Source of the DNA: Pseudomonas flavescens
GTDB lineage: Bacteria; Pseudomonadota; Gammaproteobacteria; Pseudomonadales; Pseudomonadaceae
DNA length: 64,000 nt
NCBI RefSeq assembly: GCF_013408425.1
Contig: NZ_JACBYV010000001.1
Coordinates: 4,030,001 to 4,094,000 of the forward strand
Reading direction: 5' to 3'
Shown here piece by piece: positions 9,468 through 17,804 of the stretch. The translations under genes were made by a program, and so were the position numbers. The notes beneath the pieces are model-generated. The model worked only from the letters and a program-made list of their open reading frames with translations. It was not told the origin of the DNA and did not search any database. How positions within the stretch are numbered: position 1 is the first letter of the stretch; the number at the start of each line of letters is the position of its first letter.

Positions 9468-11134
9468 GCTGGCTCTCCCGCCTTGCGGTAGACCCGCGCC
9501 TTGAAGGGCTCGATGCCGACACGCTGCACGGTGTCGATGAAGCGTTCGTCGCCTTCGCGCTGCTCATCGAAGGTCTCGACCAGACGCTCGATCACGTCCG
9601 GCACTTCGGCGGCGCTGAACGACGGGCCGATCACCTTGCCCAGCGCACTGGCCTTGCCCTGGGCGCCACCGATGGTCACCTGGTACCACTCGCTGCCATT
9701 CTTGTCGACGCCGAGGATGCCGATATTGCCGATGTGGTGGTGGCCGCAGGCATTCATGCAGCCGGAGATGTTCAGGCTGATGTCGCCGAGCGCGTGCAGT
9801 GTTTCGGCATCTTCGAAACGTTGCTGGATGGCCTGGGCGATGGGAATCGACTTGGCGTTGGCCAGGGAACAGTAATCCCCGACCGGGCAAGCGATCACGT
9901 CGCTGAGCAGACCGATATTGGCGCTGCCCAGGCCAATGCTCACGGCCCGCTGCCAGAGTGCGTACAGGTCGGCCTTGCGCACATCGGGCAGCACCAGATT
10001 CTGTTCGTGGGCCACGCGAACCTCACCGAAGCCGTAGCGCTCGGCCAGCTCGGCAACGGCGTCCATCTGCCCGGCGGTCACGTCGCCTGGCGGCAGGCTG
10101 GCACCCGGCTTGGTGGACAGCACCACGCTGGCGTAGCCCGGCACCCTGTGGGGCTGCACGTTACGCGACACCCAGCGGGCGAAGGCGGCATCGGCGGCCA
10201 CGGCGGTGCCGAAGTCCAGGTCGGCATGGGAAAGCGCAGCATAGGCTGGCGGCGCGAAGGCTGCGGCGACGCGCTGATACTCGGCGGCGGTCAGCTCGGC
10301 GGGGCCGTCCTTGATGTGCTGCCATTCGGCTTCGACTTCCCTGGCGAAGGCGTCGATGCCCAGCGCCTTGACCAGAATCTTGATGCGCGCCTTGTACTTG
10401 TTGTCGCGCCGACCATGGCGGTTGTACACGCGCAGGATCGCCTCGACGTAGGACAGCAGGTGCCGCCACGGCAGACCGTCACGAATGACCTGCCCGAGGA
10501 TCGGCGTGCGCCCCAGGCCGCCACCGACCAGCACCCGTGCCAGCAGCTCACCGGCCGCATCGCGATACAGGTACAGGCCGACGTCGTGCATGGGCACCGC
10601 GGCGCGGTCCTGTTCGGCCGCGCACAGGGCGATCTTGAACTTGCGCGGCAGGAACAGGAATTCCGGGTTGACCGTCGACCACTGGCGCAGGATCTCGGCC
10701 AGCGGGCGGGGGTCGAGCCACTCGTCGGCCGCCACCCCGGCGAAGGCTTCGGTGGTGATGTTGCGCACGCAGTTGCCCGAGGTCTGGATGGCGTGCATCT
10801 CCACCTCGGCAAGGCGCTCGAGGATATCCGGCACCTGCTCCAGCTCGATCCAGTTGAACTGGATGTTCTGCCGTGTGGTGAAGTGCCCGTAATCGCGGTC
10901 GTGATCCCGCGCGATGGTCGCCAGGGTGCGCAATTGCCGCGCCGACAGGGTGCCGTAGGGAATCGCCACGCGCAGCATGTAGGCGTGCTTCTGCATGTAC
11001 AGACCGTTCTGCAGGCGCAGCGGGAGAAACTCCTCTTCGCTGAGCTCGCCGCTGAGGCGCCGTTGCACTTGGTCGCGAAACTGCGCAACGCGCTCGCGCA
11101 CCAGCGCGTGGTCGTACTCGTCGTAGTGATACAT
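9464..11134 (-). CDS. cysI: Sulfite (nitrite/sulfite) reductase haemoprotein CysI
   Basis: A 556-residue sirohaem/[4Fe-4S] enzyme that reduces sulfite to sulfide with six electrons for cysteine synthesis. It shows the two-fold ferrite-reductase/sirohaem architecture. Cluster ligands are seen as C-x5-C (CPVGDYC) and C-x3-C (CMNAC) within SGCMNACGHHHIGNIG. Sirohaem-contact segments such as TSGNCVRNITT and GRTPILG are present. Length and sequence suit the ferredoxin-type nitrite/sulfite reductase family; assignment to sulfite rests on linkage to DUF934. Nitrite reduction is served by nirBD elsewhere in the window. The gene is divergent from a MocR-type regulator, with a direct repeat in the shared upstream region. 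Confidence 0.9.
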   Translation of the reverse strand: MYHYDEYDHALVRERVAQFRDQVQRRLSGELSEEEFLPLRLQNGLYMQKHAYMLRVAIPYGTLSARQLRTLATIARDHDRDYGHFTTRQNIQFNWIELEQVPDILERLAEVEMHAIQTSGNCVRNITTEAFAGVAADEWLDPRPLAEILRQWSTVNPEFLFLPRKFKIALCAAEQDRAAVPMHDVGLYLYRDAAGELLARVLVGGGLGRTPILGQVIRDGLPWRHLLSYVEAILRVYNRHGRRDNKYKARIKILVKALGIDAFAREVEAEWQHIKDGPAELTAAEYQRVAAAFAPPAYAALSHADLDFGTAVAADAAFARWVSRNVQPHRVPGYASVVLSTKPGASLPPGDVTAGQMDAVAELAERYGFGEVRVAHEQNLVLPDVRKADLYALWQRAVSIGLGSANIGLLSDVIACPVGDYCSLANAKSIPIAQAIQQRFEDAETLHALGDISLNISGCMNACGHHHIGNIGILGVDKNGSEWYQVTIGGAQGKASALGKVIGPSFSAAEVPDVIERLVETFDEQREGDERFIDTVQRVGIEPFKARVYRKAGEPA

Positions 11135-11217
11135 GCAAGGCCCTCATTGCCGCCACACACGGCATACAGGCCAGCACTATGGACAAGAGGCGCATTTCGA
11201 AACAGACGCAGATAAAA

Positions 11218-11276
11218 CTGAAAAAACCATATCAGAAGCAGAAACTGCTACCTTTTGTATCCTGAAAAACCCATAT
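11218..11276. promoter_or_regulatory. Direct repeat, candidate operator of the MocR-type regulator
   Basis: CTGAAAAAACCATAT at 11218-11232 recurs as CTGAAAAACCCATAT at 11262-11276, 14 of 15 bases identical and 44 bases apart (about four helical turns). The pair lies in the region shared by cysI and the divergent regulator gene. MocR-type proteins such as GabR, TauR and PdxR are known to bind direct repeats in the shared promoter beside their own gene, so this is a reasonable operator candidate. Confidence 0.45.
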
Positions 11277-11416
11277 GGCATAGGCCCCTCAGACCTGATC
11301 CGTATTTCATGGAGATTTCTGGATCTGTTACCAAAATCGTCGGCGAGCCACCCTCCGCGCCCACACGATGACGAACAGCGGCGCTGCCCGCCTCCCAACC
11401 GCCAAGTCAGGACAGC

Positions 11417-12826
11417 ATGAAACGCTACGAAAAATTCGCCGATGAAATAGCCGGGCTGATCCGCACCGGCGTGCTCGCGCCTGGCGAAAAGGTGCCTTCG
11501 GTGCGCCACGCCAGCCGCACCTACGGGGTAAGCCCTTCGACCGTGTTCCAGGCCTACTACCTGCTCGAAGACCGAGGGCTTATCCACGCTCGGGCGCGCT
11601 CCGGCTACTTCGTCCGCGAGCACGCCCGGCGCCCGCTGCACGAACCGGAAGTGCGCGCGGGCACGGCGCAGACCACCGATGTCGATGTCAGCGAACTGGT
11701 GTTCTCGGTGCTGGGTTCGCTGAAGGACCCGCACACCGTGCCCTTCGGCTCGGCCTTCCCCAGCCCGGATCTCTTCCCGCTGCCGCGCCTGGCCCGCTCC
11801 ATGGCGCACAGCGTGCGCGACATGCCCAGCCACGCGGTGATCGCTGACATGACCGAGGGCAACCCGGACCTGCGCCGGCAGATCGCTCTGCGCTACATGG
11901 TCAGCGGCGTGCGGCTGCCGCTGGAAGAGCTGGTGATCACCACCGGCGCCATGGAGGCACTCAACCTGTGCCTGCAGTCGGTGACCGAGCCGGGCGATCT
12001 GGTGGCCATCGAGAGCCCGGCGTTCTACGCCACCCTGCAGGTGCTGGAGCGACTCAAGCTCAAGGCGGTGGAAATTCCCGTGCATCCACGCGAAGGCATC
12101 GACCTGGACAGCCTGGCGAGCAGCCTGGAGCAGCTGCCGATCAAGGCCTGCTGGTTCATGAGCAGCCTGCAGAACCCACTCGGCGCGAGCATGAGCGACG
12201 ACAAGAAACGCGGTCTTTACGAGCTGCTGCAACGCCATCAGGTGCCACTGATCGAAGACGACGTGTATGCCGAGCTGTACTACGGCACCCAGCCGCCCAA
12301 GCCGGTGAAAAGCTTCGACCGCGAGGGCCTGGTGATGCATTGCGGCTCGTTTTCCAAATGCCTGGCGCCGGGTTACCGGGTCGGTTGGGTCGCCGGTGGC
12401 CGCTATGCCCAGCGCATCGCGCGGCTCAAGCTGATGACCACCATCTCACCCTCGGTACCTGCCCAGGCGGCCCTCGCCGACTACCTGCAGCACGGCGGCT
12501 ACGACCGTCACCTGCGCAAGCTGCGTCATCAGCTGGAAACCCAGCAGGCATCGATGCTGGCCTCGGCAGCGCGGCACTTTCCGGCGGACACACGGGTAAC
12601 CCGGCCGAGCGGTGGCTATTTTCTGTGGTTCGAATTCGCCGAACGGGTGGATGCGCTGCAGCTGTTCCGGATGGCGTTGGCCCAGGGCATCAGCCTGGCG
12701 CCGGGGCCGATCTTCTCGGCAACCCGCGGCTTCGGCCATTGTGCTCGGCTCAACCACGGCCACCCGTGGAGCACGCAGAGCGAGCAGGCCATGGCGACGC
12801 TGGGGCGAATCATCGATTCGTTCTGA
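11417..12826 (+). CDS. MocR/GntR-type regulator with aminotransferase-like PLP domain
   Basis: A 469-residue fusion. Residues 1-75 form a GntR winged helix (GEKVPSVRHASRTYGVSPSTVFQAY). A linker leads to a fold-type I aminotransferase domain from about residue 100. The PLP-binding lysine is in CGSFSKCLAPGYRVGW, and SLQNPLGASM and IEDDVYAELYYG are the usual PLP-contact segments. Members sense PLP or amino compounds and control divergent genes. It faces cysI-DUF934-cyoB, which suggests, but does not prove, control of that operon. The ATG has AGGA nine bases upstream. Confidence 0.88.
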   Translation: MKRYEKFADEIAGLIRTGVLAPGEKVPSVRHASRTYGVSPSTVFQAYYLLEDRGLIHARARSGYFVREHARRPLHEPEVRAGTAQTTDVDVSELVFSVLGSLKDPHTVPFGSAFPSPDLFPLPRLARSMAHSVRDMPSHAVIADMTEGNPDLRRQIALRYMVSGVRLPLEELVITTGAMEALNLCLQSVTEPGDLVAIESPAFYATLQVLERLKLKAVEIPVHPREGIDLDSLASSLEQLPIKACWFMSSLQNPLGASMSDDKKRGLYELLQRHQVPLIEDDVYAELYYGTQPPKPVKSFDREGLVMHCGSFSKCLAPGYRVGWVAGGRYAQRIARLKLMTTISPSVPAQAALADYLQHGGYDRHLRKLRHQLETQQASMLASAARHFPADTRVTRPSGGYFLWFEFAERVDALQLFRMALAQGISLAPGPIFSATRGFGHCARLNHGHPWSTQSEQAMATLGRIIDSF

Positions 12827-12855
12827 GGGCGTAGCGGGTCGAGGTACGAGCGGAT

Positions 12856-12877
12856 GCTCATCCCGGGCGGGATGAGC
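12856..12877. terminator. Hairpin between convergent genes (bidirectional terminator)
   Basis: A perfect 9-bp stem GCTCATCCC / GGGATGAGC with loop GGGC sits between the stop of the MocR-type gene and the stop of the convergent PilJ-N-domain gene. Position and symmetry suggest a shared terminator, though neither side has a long U run. Confidence 0.6.
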
Positions 12878-12886
12878 ACCACCGGG

Positions 12887-13660
12887 TCAGAGCTGGTCGC
12901 CCTGCAGGCCGGCGTAGAGGCGGGTCATTTCGTTCAGTTGGCGGAACATCGACTCGGCATTCACGGCGACGATGGTCGGCACGAAGTCCTTGGAGGCAAA
13001 GGCCTTGGTCGCGAACTGCCAGCGCGCATCGGTCTTGCGCAGCGCCGCGGCGATCGCTTCATTCGGCGCACCGTTGGCCTGCAGCTCCTTCATGATGCTG
13101 TCGAATTCCTTCACCGAGGCGTCGAAGTTGGCATCCAGATTGGGCGCCTGCACCCCCCAGGCACGCGCCATGTAGAACATCGCGGTGCGCTGGGTGAGCA
13201 CACGGTTCCAGCCACTTCGGTTGATCGAATGCGAGGCGGCGTCGCCGTTGTGCTTCTCGAACAGGTCGGTAACGTGCTGGCACTGCTTCACCAGCTCTTC
13301 GGCCTTGGCGAGCATGGCGGGGGCCTGGGCCTTGTCCGGCGTGGCGGTGATCATGGCGCGATAGGCCGTCCAGATCACCTCGACCTGAGCCAGGGCTGCG
13401 CGGACTTCATCATTGGTGGGATGAGCCTTGAGCTGGGCGTGATGATCCTCGAACAGCGCGATGCTGGTGTTGAGCTGTTTGGTGGCGTCATCGACCTTCA
13501 CGTCGGAGCCGATCATCAAATAATCCTTGGCCATGATCTGGCCGAGACTGCGCTGCAGACCCGCCATGTTCATCGCCTCCAGCGGTTTCATTTCGGCCCA
13601 ACTGGCGAAGCTGATCAGGCTGAGACCCAGCAGGAGCGTTCCCATGCAACGTTTAATCAA
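12887..13660 (-). CDS. Exported protein with type IV pilus/MCP N-terminal (PilJ-N) sensor domain
   Basis: A 257-residue protein starting at a TTG at 13660, because GAGGA lies seven bases upstream and this start gives a proper signal peptide (Met-IKRCMGTLLLGLSLISFASWA). An ATG five codons later is possible but would lose the positive residues. The mature part begins EMKPLEAMNMAGLQRSLGQIMAKDYL, the typical helical opening of the PilJ N-terminal (NarX-like) ligand-binding domain, which appears to occur twice. No methyl-accepting or kinase domain follows, so this is a free periplasmic sensor-like protein of unknown partner. It ends convergently with the MocR-type gene. Confidence 0.75.
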   Translation of the reverse strand: MIKRCMGTLLLGLSLISFASWAEMKPLEAMNMAGLQRSLGQIMAKDYLMIGSDVKVDDATKQLNTSIALFEDHHAQLKAHPTNDEVRAALAQVEVIWTAYRAMITATPDKAQAPAMLAKAEELVKQCQHVTDLFEKHNGDAASHSINRSGWNRVLTQRTAMFYMARAWGVQAPNLDANFDASVKEFDSIMKELQANGAPNEAIAAALRKTDARWQFATKAFASKDFVPTIVAVNAESMFRQLNEMTRLYAGLQGDQL

Positions 13661-13921
13661 CTCGATATCCTCGTGCGCGCTAAAAGGTCGCCCCAGCCCT
13701 GTAGCCACTGCCGTGAAGAACGGAATGGGCGTTGCCGGTCGACCTGAGTTAATACTGGAGCGCGGAGGCAGCAAGGGCTGCCAACATTCCGACGCCAGCG
13801 ATTGTTGAATTCTAGTTCATACGCCCGTCGTTGACGTGTTGCCGGTCTGCGATAGATCGCCATCCGGCGGGCGAACATGGAGATTGGTGACGCCCGTCAC
13901 ACTGGCCGGCTCCCGCCTGCC

Positions 13922-16396
13922 CTATTCCAGCACCTCGATGCGCTCGCTGGCCGGCTGCGGACGGCCGAACAGGTACCCCTGGAAGTGCGAGCAGCCCTCC
14001 GCTTTCAACTGCTCGAACTGTGCATCGGTTTCCACGCCCTCGGCGGTCGTCTTGATCAGCAGGCTGCCACTCATGCCGGTGATGGCCCGCACGATGGACA
14101 GCGACTCGCGGCTCTCACCCATGTCCTGAACGAAGGACTTGTCGATCTTGATCCGGTCGAAGGAGAAGGATCGCAGGTAGCCCAATGAAGAATAGCCGGT
14201 ACCGAAGTCGTCGAGCGCAATGTTCACGCCAAGTGCCTTGAGCGCCTTGAGGGTGTCGATGTTGCCTTCGCTGTTCTCCAGCAATACCGACTCGGTGATC
14301 TCCAGTTCCAGGCGCTCGGGCTCCAGCCCCGAGTCGGCCAGGGCCAGACCGACGACCTTGACCAGATCGGCGTTCTTGAACTGCACGGGCGACAGATTGA
14401 CCGCCACCGTCTGCTTGCCTGACCAGCTCGCCGCCTCCTGGCAGGCGAGGTTGAGCGCGCGGGCGCCTACATCGTGGATCAGCCCGGTTTCCTCGGCGAT
14501 GGGGATGAAGTCCATCGGCATGACCAGACCGTTACTCGGGTGCTGCCAGCGCATCAACGCTTCGTAGCCGGATATCAGGTTGCTGCCGTTATCGACGATG
14601 GGCTGGTAGTAAAGCTGCAACTGCCCGAGGTGCAGGGCCGTGCGCAGGTCCATCTCCATGGTACGACGGCGCCGCGCGGCAACATCGAGCTCCGGGTGGA
14701 AGCATTCGTAGCGGTTGCGCCCGTTACGCTTGGCTTCGTAGAGCGCCAGGTCGGCGTAGCGCATCAGTTGATCGGCCTGCTGGTGATCGTCCGGCGAAAG
14801 GGCGACGCCGATGCTCACTCCGACCGAGAAGCTGTGGCCGTCGATCAGGAACACGGGCGCCACGGCGGCGATCAGCCGTTTGGCGGTGCGCTGGGCATCC
14901 TCGGCGCTCTCCAGGCCGTTGAGCACCACCGCGAATTCGTCACCCCCCAGCCGTGCCAGGGTGTCGCGCTCGCGCAGCACACCCTTGAGGCGTTGGCCCA
15001 GAGAGCGCAGCAGGCGGTCACCGAAGGCATGGCCGAGGGCGTCGTTGATGTTCTTGAAGTTGTCCAGGTCCAGGCAGAGCACCGCGGTCAGTCGCTGTTT
15101 TTCCTCCCCCTCACGCAGCGCCTCGTCGAGGCGCTCACCGAACAGCGTGCGGTTGGGCAGCCCGGTCAGCGCGTCGTGGTGGGCCATGTGGTGGATCTGT
15201 GCGTGGGCGGCGAGCTCGTCGGTGACATCCTCGGCGATCATCAGCAGGTAGCTGCTCTGTTGCTCGACGCCACTGCTCTGCAGCACACGGGTACGCAGCA
15301 TGCGCGGGCCCAGCTGGGTGTCCAGGCAATCCTCGGAAAGATGCGGGGCCCCACTGCGGATGCACTGCTCGGTCTGCTCGGCGATGTAATCGACGATCGC
15401 CGGCGCCAGGCACTGCTCCGCACGGCGCCCGAGCATCTCGCTGGTGCTGCAGCCGAACAGCTTTTCCGCCCGCGGGTTGGCCAGCAGGATTTCTCGGCTG
15501 GTGGAGTCCTGCACGATGACGCTGGCCGGAATGTTGGAGATTACCGAGTCGAGGAAGCGGGACAGCGAGGCCATCTCTTCGCTGTAGCTCTCCGCCAGCT
15601 CCTTGGCCTTGAGCAGCTCCAGTTCGTTCTGGCGGCGCTCGGTGATGTCACGGGTGATCTTGGCGAAACCGATCAGTTGGCGGTCGTCATCGTAGATGGC
15701 GTCGATCACCACGCTGGTCCAGAACGGCGAACCGTCCTTGCGCAGGCGCACGCCCTCGGCTTCGAAGCGCCCTTCGCTACGAGCGGTTTCCAGGCCCTTG
15801 GCGGGCAGGCCGGCCTCACGGTCCTCGGGGGTATAGAACACCGAAAAGTGCTGACCGACGATCTCTTCGGCCTTGTAGCCCTTGGCACGCTCGGCGCCGG
15901 CGTTCCAGTTTTCCACATGGCCCTGGGGATCGAGCATGTAGATGGCGTAGTCGGTGACGCCCTGTACCAGCAGGCGAAAACGCCGCTCCTGCTCGCGCTG
16001 CTCGATCTGTAACTGACGCTGCTCGGTGCAGTCACGGGTGATCTTGGCGAAGCCGATCAGTTGGCCATCGTCATCGTGTACGGCATCGATCACCACATGG
16101 GCCCAGAACGACGTACCGTCCTTGCGCAGGCGCCAGCCCTGGGCCTCGAAACGCCCGGTGTCGCGAGCCTGCTGCAGGCCACGTTCGGGCACGCCAGCGG
16201 CGCGCTCCGCCTCGCCGTAGAACACCGAGAAATGCTGGCCGACGATCTCCGCCGCCAGGTAACCCTTGGCGCGCTGGGCGCCAGCATTCCAGTTGGTTAC
16301 CACGCCTTCGGGACTGAGCATGTAGATGGCGTAGTCCACCACGCTCTGCACCAACAGGCGGTACATCACGTCGGCATTGGGATGAGTGGGGAGCAT
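13922..16396 (-). CDS. PAS-PAS-PAS-GGDEF-EAL cyclic-di-GMP protein
   Basis: An 824-residue cytoplasmic signalling protein with no membrane segments. Three N-terminal PAS domains lie at about residues 5-115, 130-250 and 275-400; the first two are near copies (both contain DYAIYML, WNAGA-x-RAKGY, EIVGQHFSVFY and GFAKITRD). The cyclase domain keeps LARLGGDEFAVV, so c-di-GMP synthesis is possible. The phosphodiesterase domain keeps YEALMRW, LALDDFGTGYSS-type (here IALDDFGTGYSS) and AEGVET, so hydrolysis is also possible. Which activity dominates cannot be read from sequence. The repeated PAS type with conserved W-N-A-G-A often holds haem or flavin in other proteins, but no ligand can be assigned here. 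AGGA precedes the ATG by nine bases. Confidence 0.92.
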   Translation of the reverse strand: MLPTHPNADVMYRLLVQSVVDYAIYMLSPEGVVTNWNAGAQRAKGYLAAEIVGQHFSVFYGEAERAAGVPERGLQQARDTGRFEAQGWRLRKDGTSFWAHVVIDAVHDDDGQLIGFAKITRDCTEQRQLQIEQREQERRFRLLVQGVTDYAIYMLDPQGHVENWNAGAERAKGYKAEEIVGQHFSVFYTPEDREAGLPAKGLETARSEGRFEAEGVRLRKDGSPFWTSVVIDAIYDDDRQLIGFAKITRDITERRQNELELLKAKELAESYSEEMASLSRFLDSVISNIPASVIVQDSTSREILLANPRAEKLFGCSTSEMLGRRAEQCLAPAIVDYIAEQTEQCIRSGAPHLSEDCLDTQLGPRMLRTRVLQSSGVEQQSSYLLMIAEDVTDELAAHAQIHHMAHHDALTGLPNRTLFGERLDEALREGEEKQRLTAVLCLDLDNFKNINDALGHAFGDRLLRSLGQRLKGVLRERDTLARLGGDEFAVVLNGLESAEDAQRTAKRLIAAVAPVFLIDGHSFSVGVSIGVALSPDDHQQADQLMRYADLALYEAKRNGRNRYECFHPELDVAARRRRTMEMDLRTALHLGQLQLYYQPIVDNGSNLISGYEALMRWQHPSNGLVMPMDFIPIAEETGLIHDVGARALNLACQEAASWSGKQTVAVNLSPVQFKNADLVKVVGLALADSGLEPERLELEITESVLLENSEGNIDTLKALKALGVNIALDDFGTGYSSLGYLRSFSFDRIKIDKSFVQDMGESRESLSIVRAITGMSGSLLIKTTAEGVETDAQFEQLKAEGCSHFQGYLFGRPQPASERIEVLE

Positions 16397-16770
16397 GGTG
16401 GCGGTCCTGAGAATCCGTAACAGCGCGATCCTCGGCGGGTCGGGCCAGAGGAGTCGTGCGCGAAAAGGTCACTCGATCGATCAAGGAGCCTGTTATCCCG
16501 GCTCACAGGAAGGCCACCCCAGTGCACCGTTGCGCTCGTGGACGATTAGGCGCCAGGCAGATCGGTTCTGGTCATGGCATTGAGTGTAGTTGCAGGAGCG
16601 GATGGGCGTTACGGACGGCTTTCAGCTTGGCGAAAACAGGCATGCCGGCCCGCCCACTCACTGGTCATGGGGGAGATTCTGCCGTGCAAGATGGCACCGT
16701 GCCAGCAAAATATGACTGAACGGTCAGTCTTTGCCGGGAGGGAAAGTGGCGTGGAGCGGAGAAATGCAGC
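16397..16770. other. Non-coding stretch upstream of the GGDEF-EAL gene, with a 16-bp palindrome
   Basis: No convincing gene is present. The one clear element is GACTGAACGGTCAGTC at 16714-16729, a palindrome with 6-bp arms and a 4-base centre, similar in style to TetR-family operators. No tetR gene lies in the window near it. The rest shows no strong promoter or hairpin. Confidence 0.4.
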
Positions 16771-16800
16771 CACCTCCCCCCGCTGTGGCAGAGGGAGGTG
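16771..16800 (-). terminator. Hairpin downstream of the TerC-family gene
   Basis: CACCTCCC and GGGAGGTG form an 8-bp stem around a 14-base loop, seven bases past the stop of the TerC-family gene. There is no long U run, so termination is plausible rather than certain. Confidence 0.4.
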
Positions 16801-16807
16801 CGCGGCG

Positions 16808-17572
16808 TCAAGGTGCCTTGTTGGCCTCGGCAGCCGCCTTGCGGCGCGCCCGGCGAGACAACATGTTGAGCCCTTCGATGATGGCGGAGAATGCCATCGC
16901 GGCGTAGATGTAGCCCTTCGGCACGTGAGCGCCGAAGCCTTCGGCGATCAGCGTCATGCCGATCATGATGAGGAAGCCCAGGGCCAGCATCACCACGGTC
17001 GGGTTGTTGGCGATGAAGCGCGCCAGCGGGTTGGCAGCGACCAGCATCACGGTAACGGCGGCGACCACGGCGATGACCATGATCGGCACGTGCGGCGTCA
17101 TGCCCACGGCGGTGATGATGCTGTCGACCGAGAACACCAGGTCGAGCAGCAGGATCTGCACGATGGCGGCGCTGAAACCCAGGGTAGCGGTACGGCCGAC
17201 GAACATGTCGCCTTCCGGCTCCGGGTCCATGGAGTGATGGATTTCCTTGGTCGCCTTCCAGAGCAGGAACAGGCCACCGGCGATGAGGATGATGTCCTTC
17301 CAGGAGAACGCCTGGCCGAACAGCTCGATCACCGGTTCCACCAGTTGGACGATCCACGCCACGGTGCCCAATAGGCCCAGACGCAGAACCAGCGCCGCAC
17401 CAATACCCAAGCGCCGCGCTTTTTCACGCTGATGCTCGGGTAGCTTGTTGGTGAGGATGGAGATGAAGATCAGGTTGTCGATGCCGAGTACCACTTCCAT
17501 TACCACCAGAGTGGCAAGGGCGACCCAGGCAGTTGGGTCGCTAGCTAGTTGCAGGAGATAGTCCACGATCAC
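16808..17572 (-). CDS. TerC family integral membrane protein
   Basis: A 254-residue protein with seven or so membrane helices. The family hallmarks are acidic residues within helices: [18 protein letters not shown] (E and D in helix 1) and [19 protein letters not shown] (paired D residues in a later helix), with [11 protein letters not shown] between. TerC relatives are linked to metal (often manganese) export and to membrane metal loading of secreted enzymes, but this branch has no assigned substrate. It is monocistronic, with a short basic tail ([16 protein letters not shown]). Confidence 0.88.
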   Translation of the reverse strand: MIVDYLLQLASDPTAWVALATLVVMEVVLGIDNLIFISILTNKLPEHQREKARRLGIGAALVLRLGLLGTVAWIVQLVEPVIELFGQAFSWKDIILIAGGLFLLWKATKEIHHSMDPEPEGDMFVGRTATLGFSAAIVQILLLDLVFSVDSIITAVGMTPHVPIMVIAVVAAVTVMLVAANPLARFIANNPTVVMLALGFLIMIGMTLIAEGFGAHVPKGYIYAAMAFSAIIEGLNMLSRRARRKAAAEANKAP

Positions 17573-17679
17573 GCACTTTATGGCTGAACAGAAGCCGCAT
17601 TCTGTCTTGTTGCCGAGAGAACAAATATGACAATTTGCGACAAATTATTTCATTAAGTTACCTTTCCATCTACGCCCTG

Positions 17680-17710
17680 AAACCGTGCACTGGCGGGGCC
17701 TGCACGGTTT
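17680..17710 (-). terminator. Terminator-like hairpin after the nirBD operon
   Basis: AAACCGTGCA (17680-17689) and TGCACGGTTT (17701-17710) form a perfect 10-bp stem around an 11-base loop. It lies about 95 bases past the last gene of the nitrite operon and upstream of the TerC-family gene. The T-rich ends allow function in either direction. Confidence 0.5.
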
Positions 17711-17804
17711 TCACGCGAAGCGCGATACGAAGCGCTCGTGCAACGTGCCGGCCAGCCATGCCCCCCCTCGGAAACACCCGGCAGTAAAGCGCCCTTGGCA
17801 ACCG

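Noticed and set aside
9734..11215. 493-codon plus-strand ORF opposite cysI
   Set aside because: It is antisense to a gene with clear sirohaem and iron-sulfur motifs; no motifs of its own.
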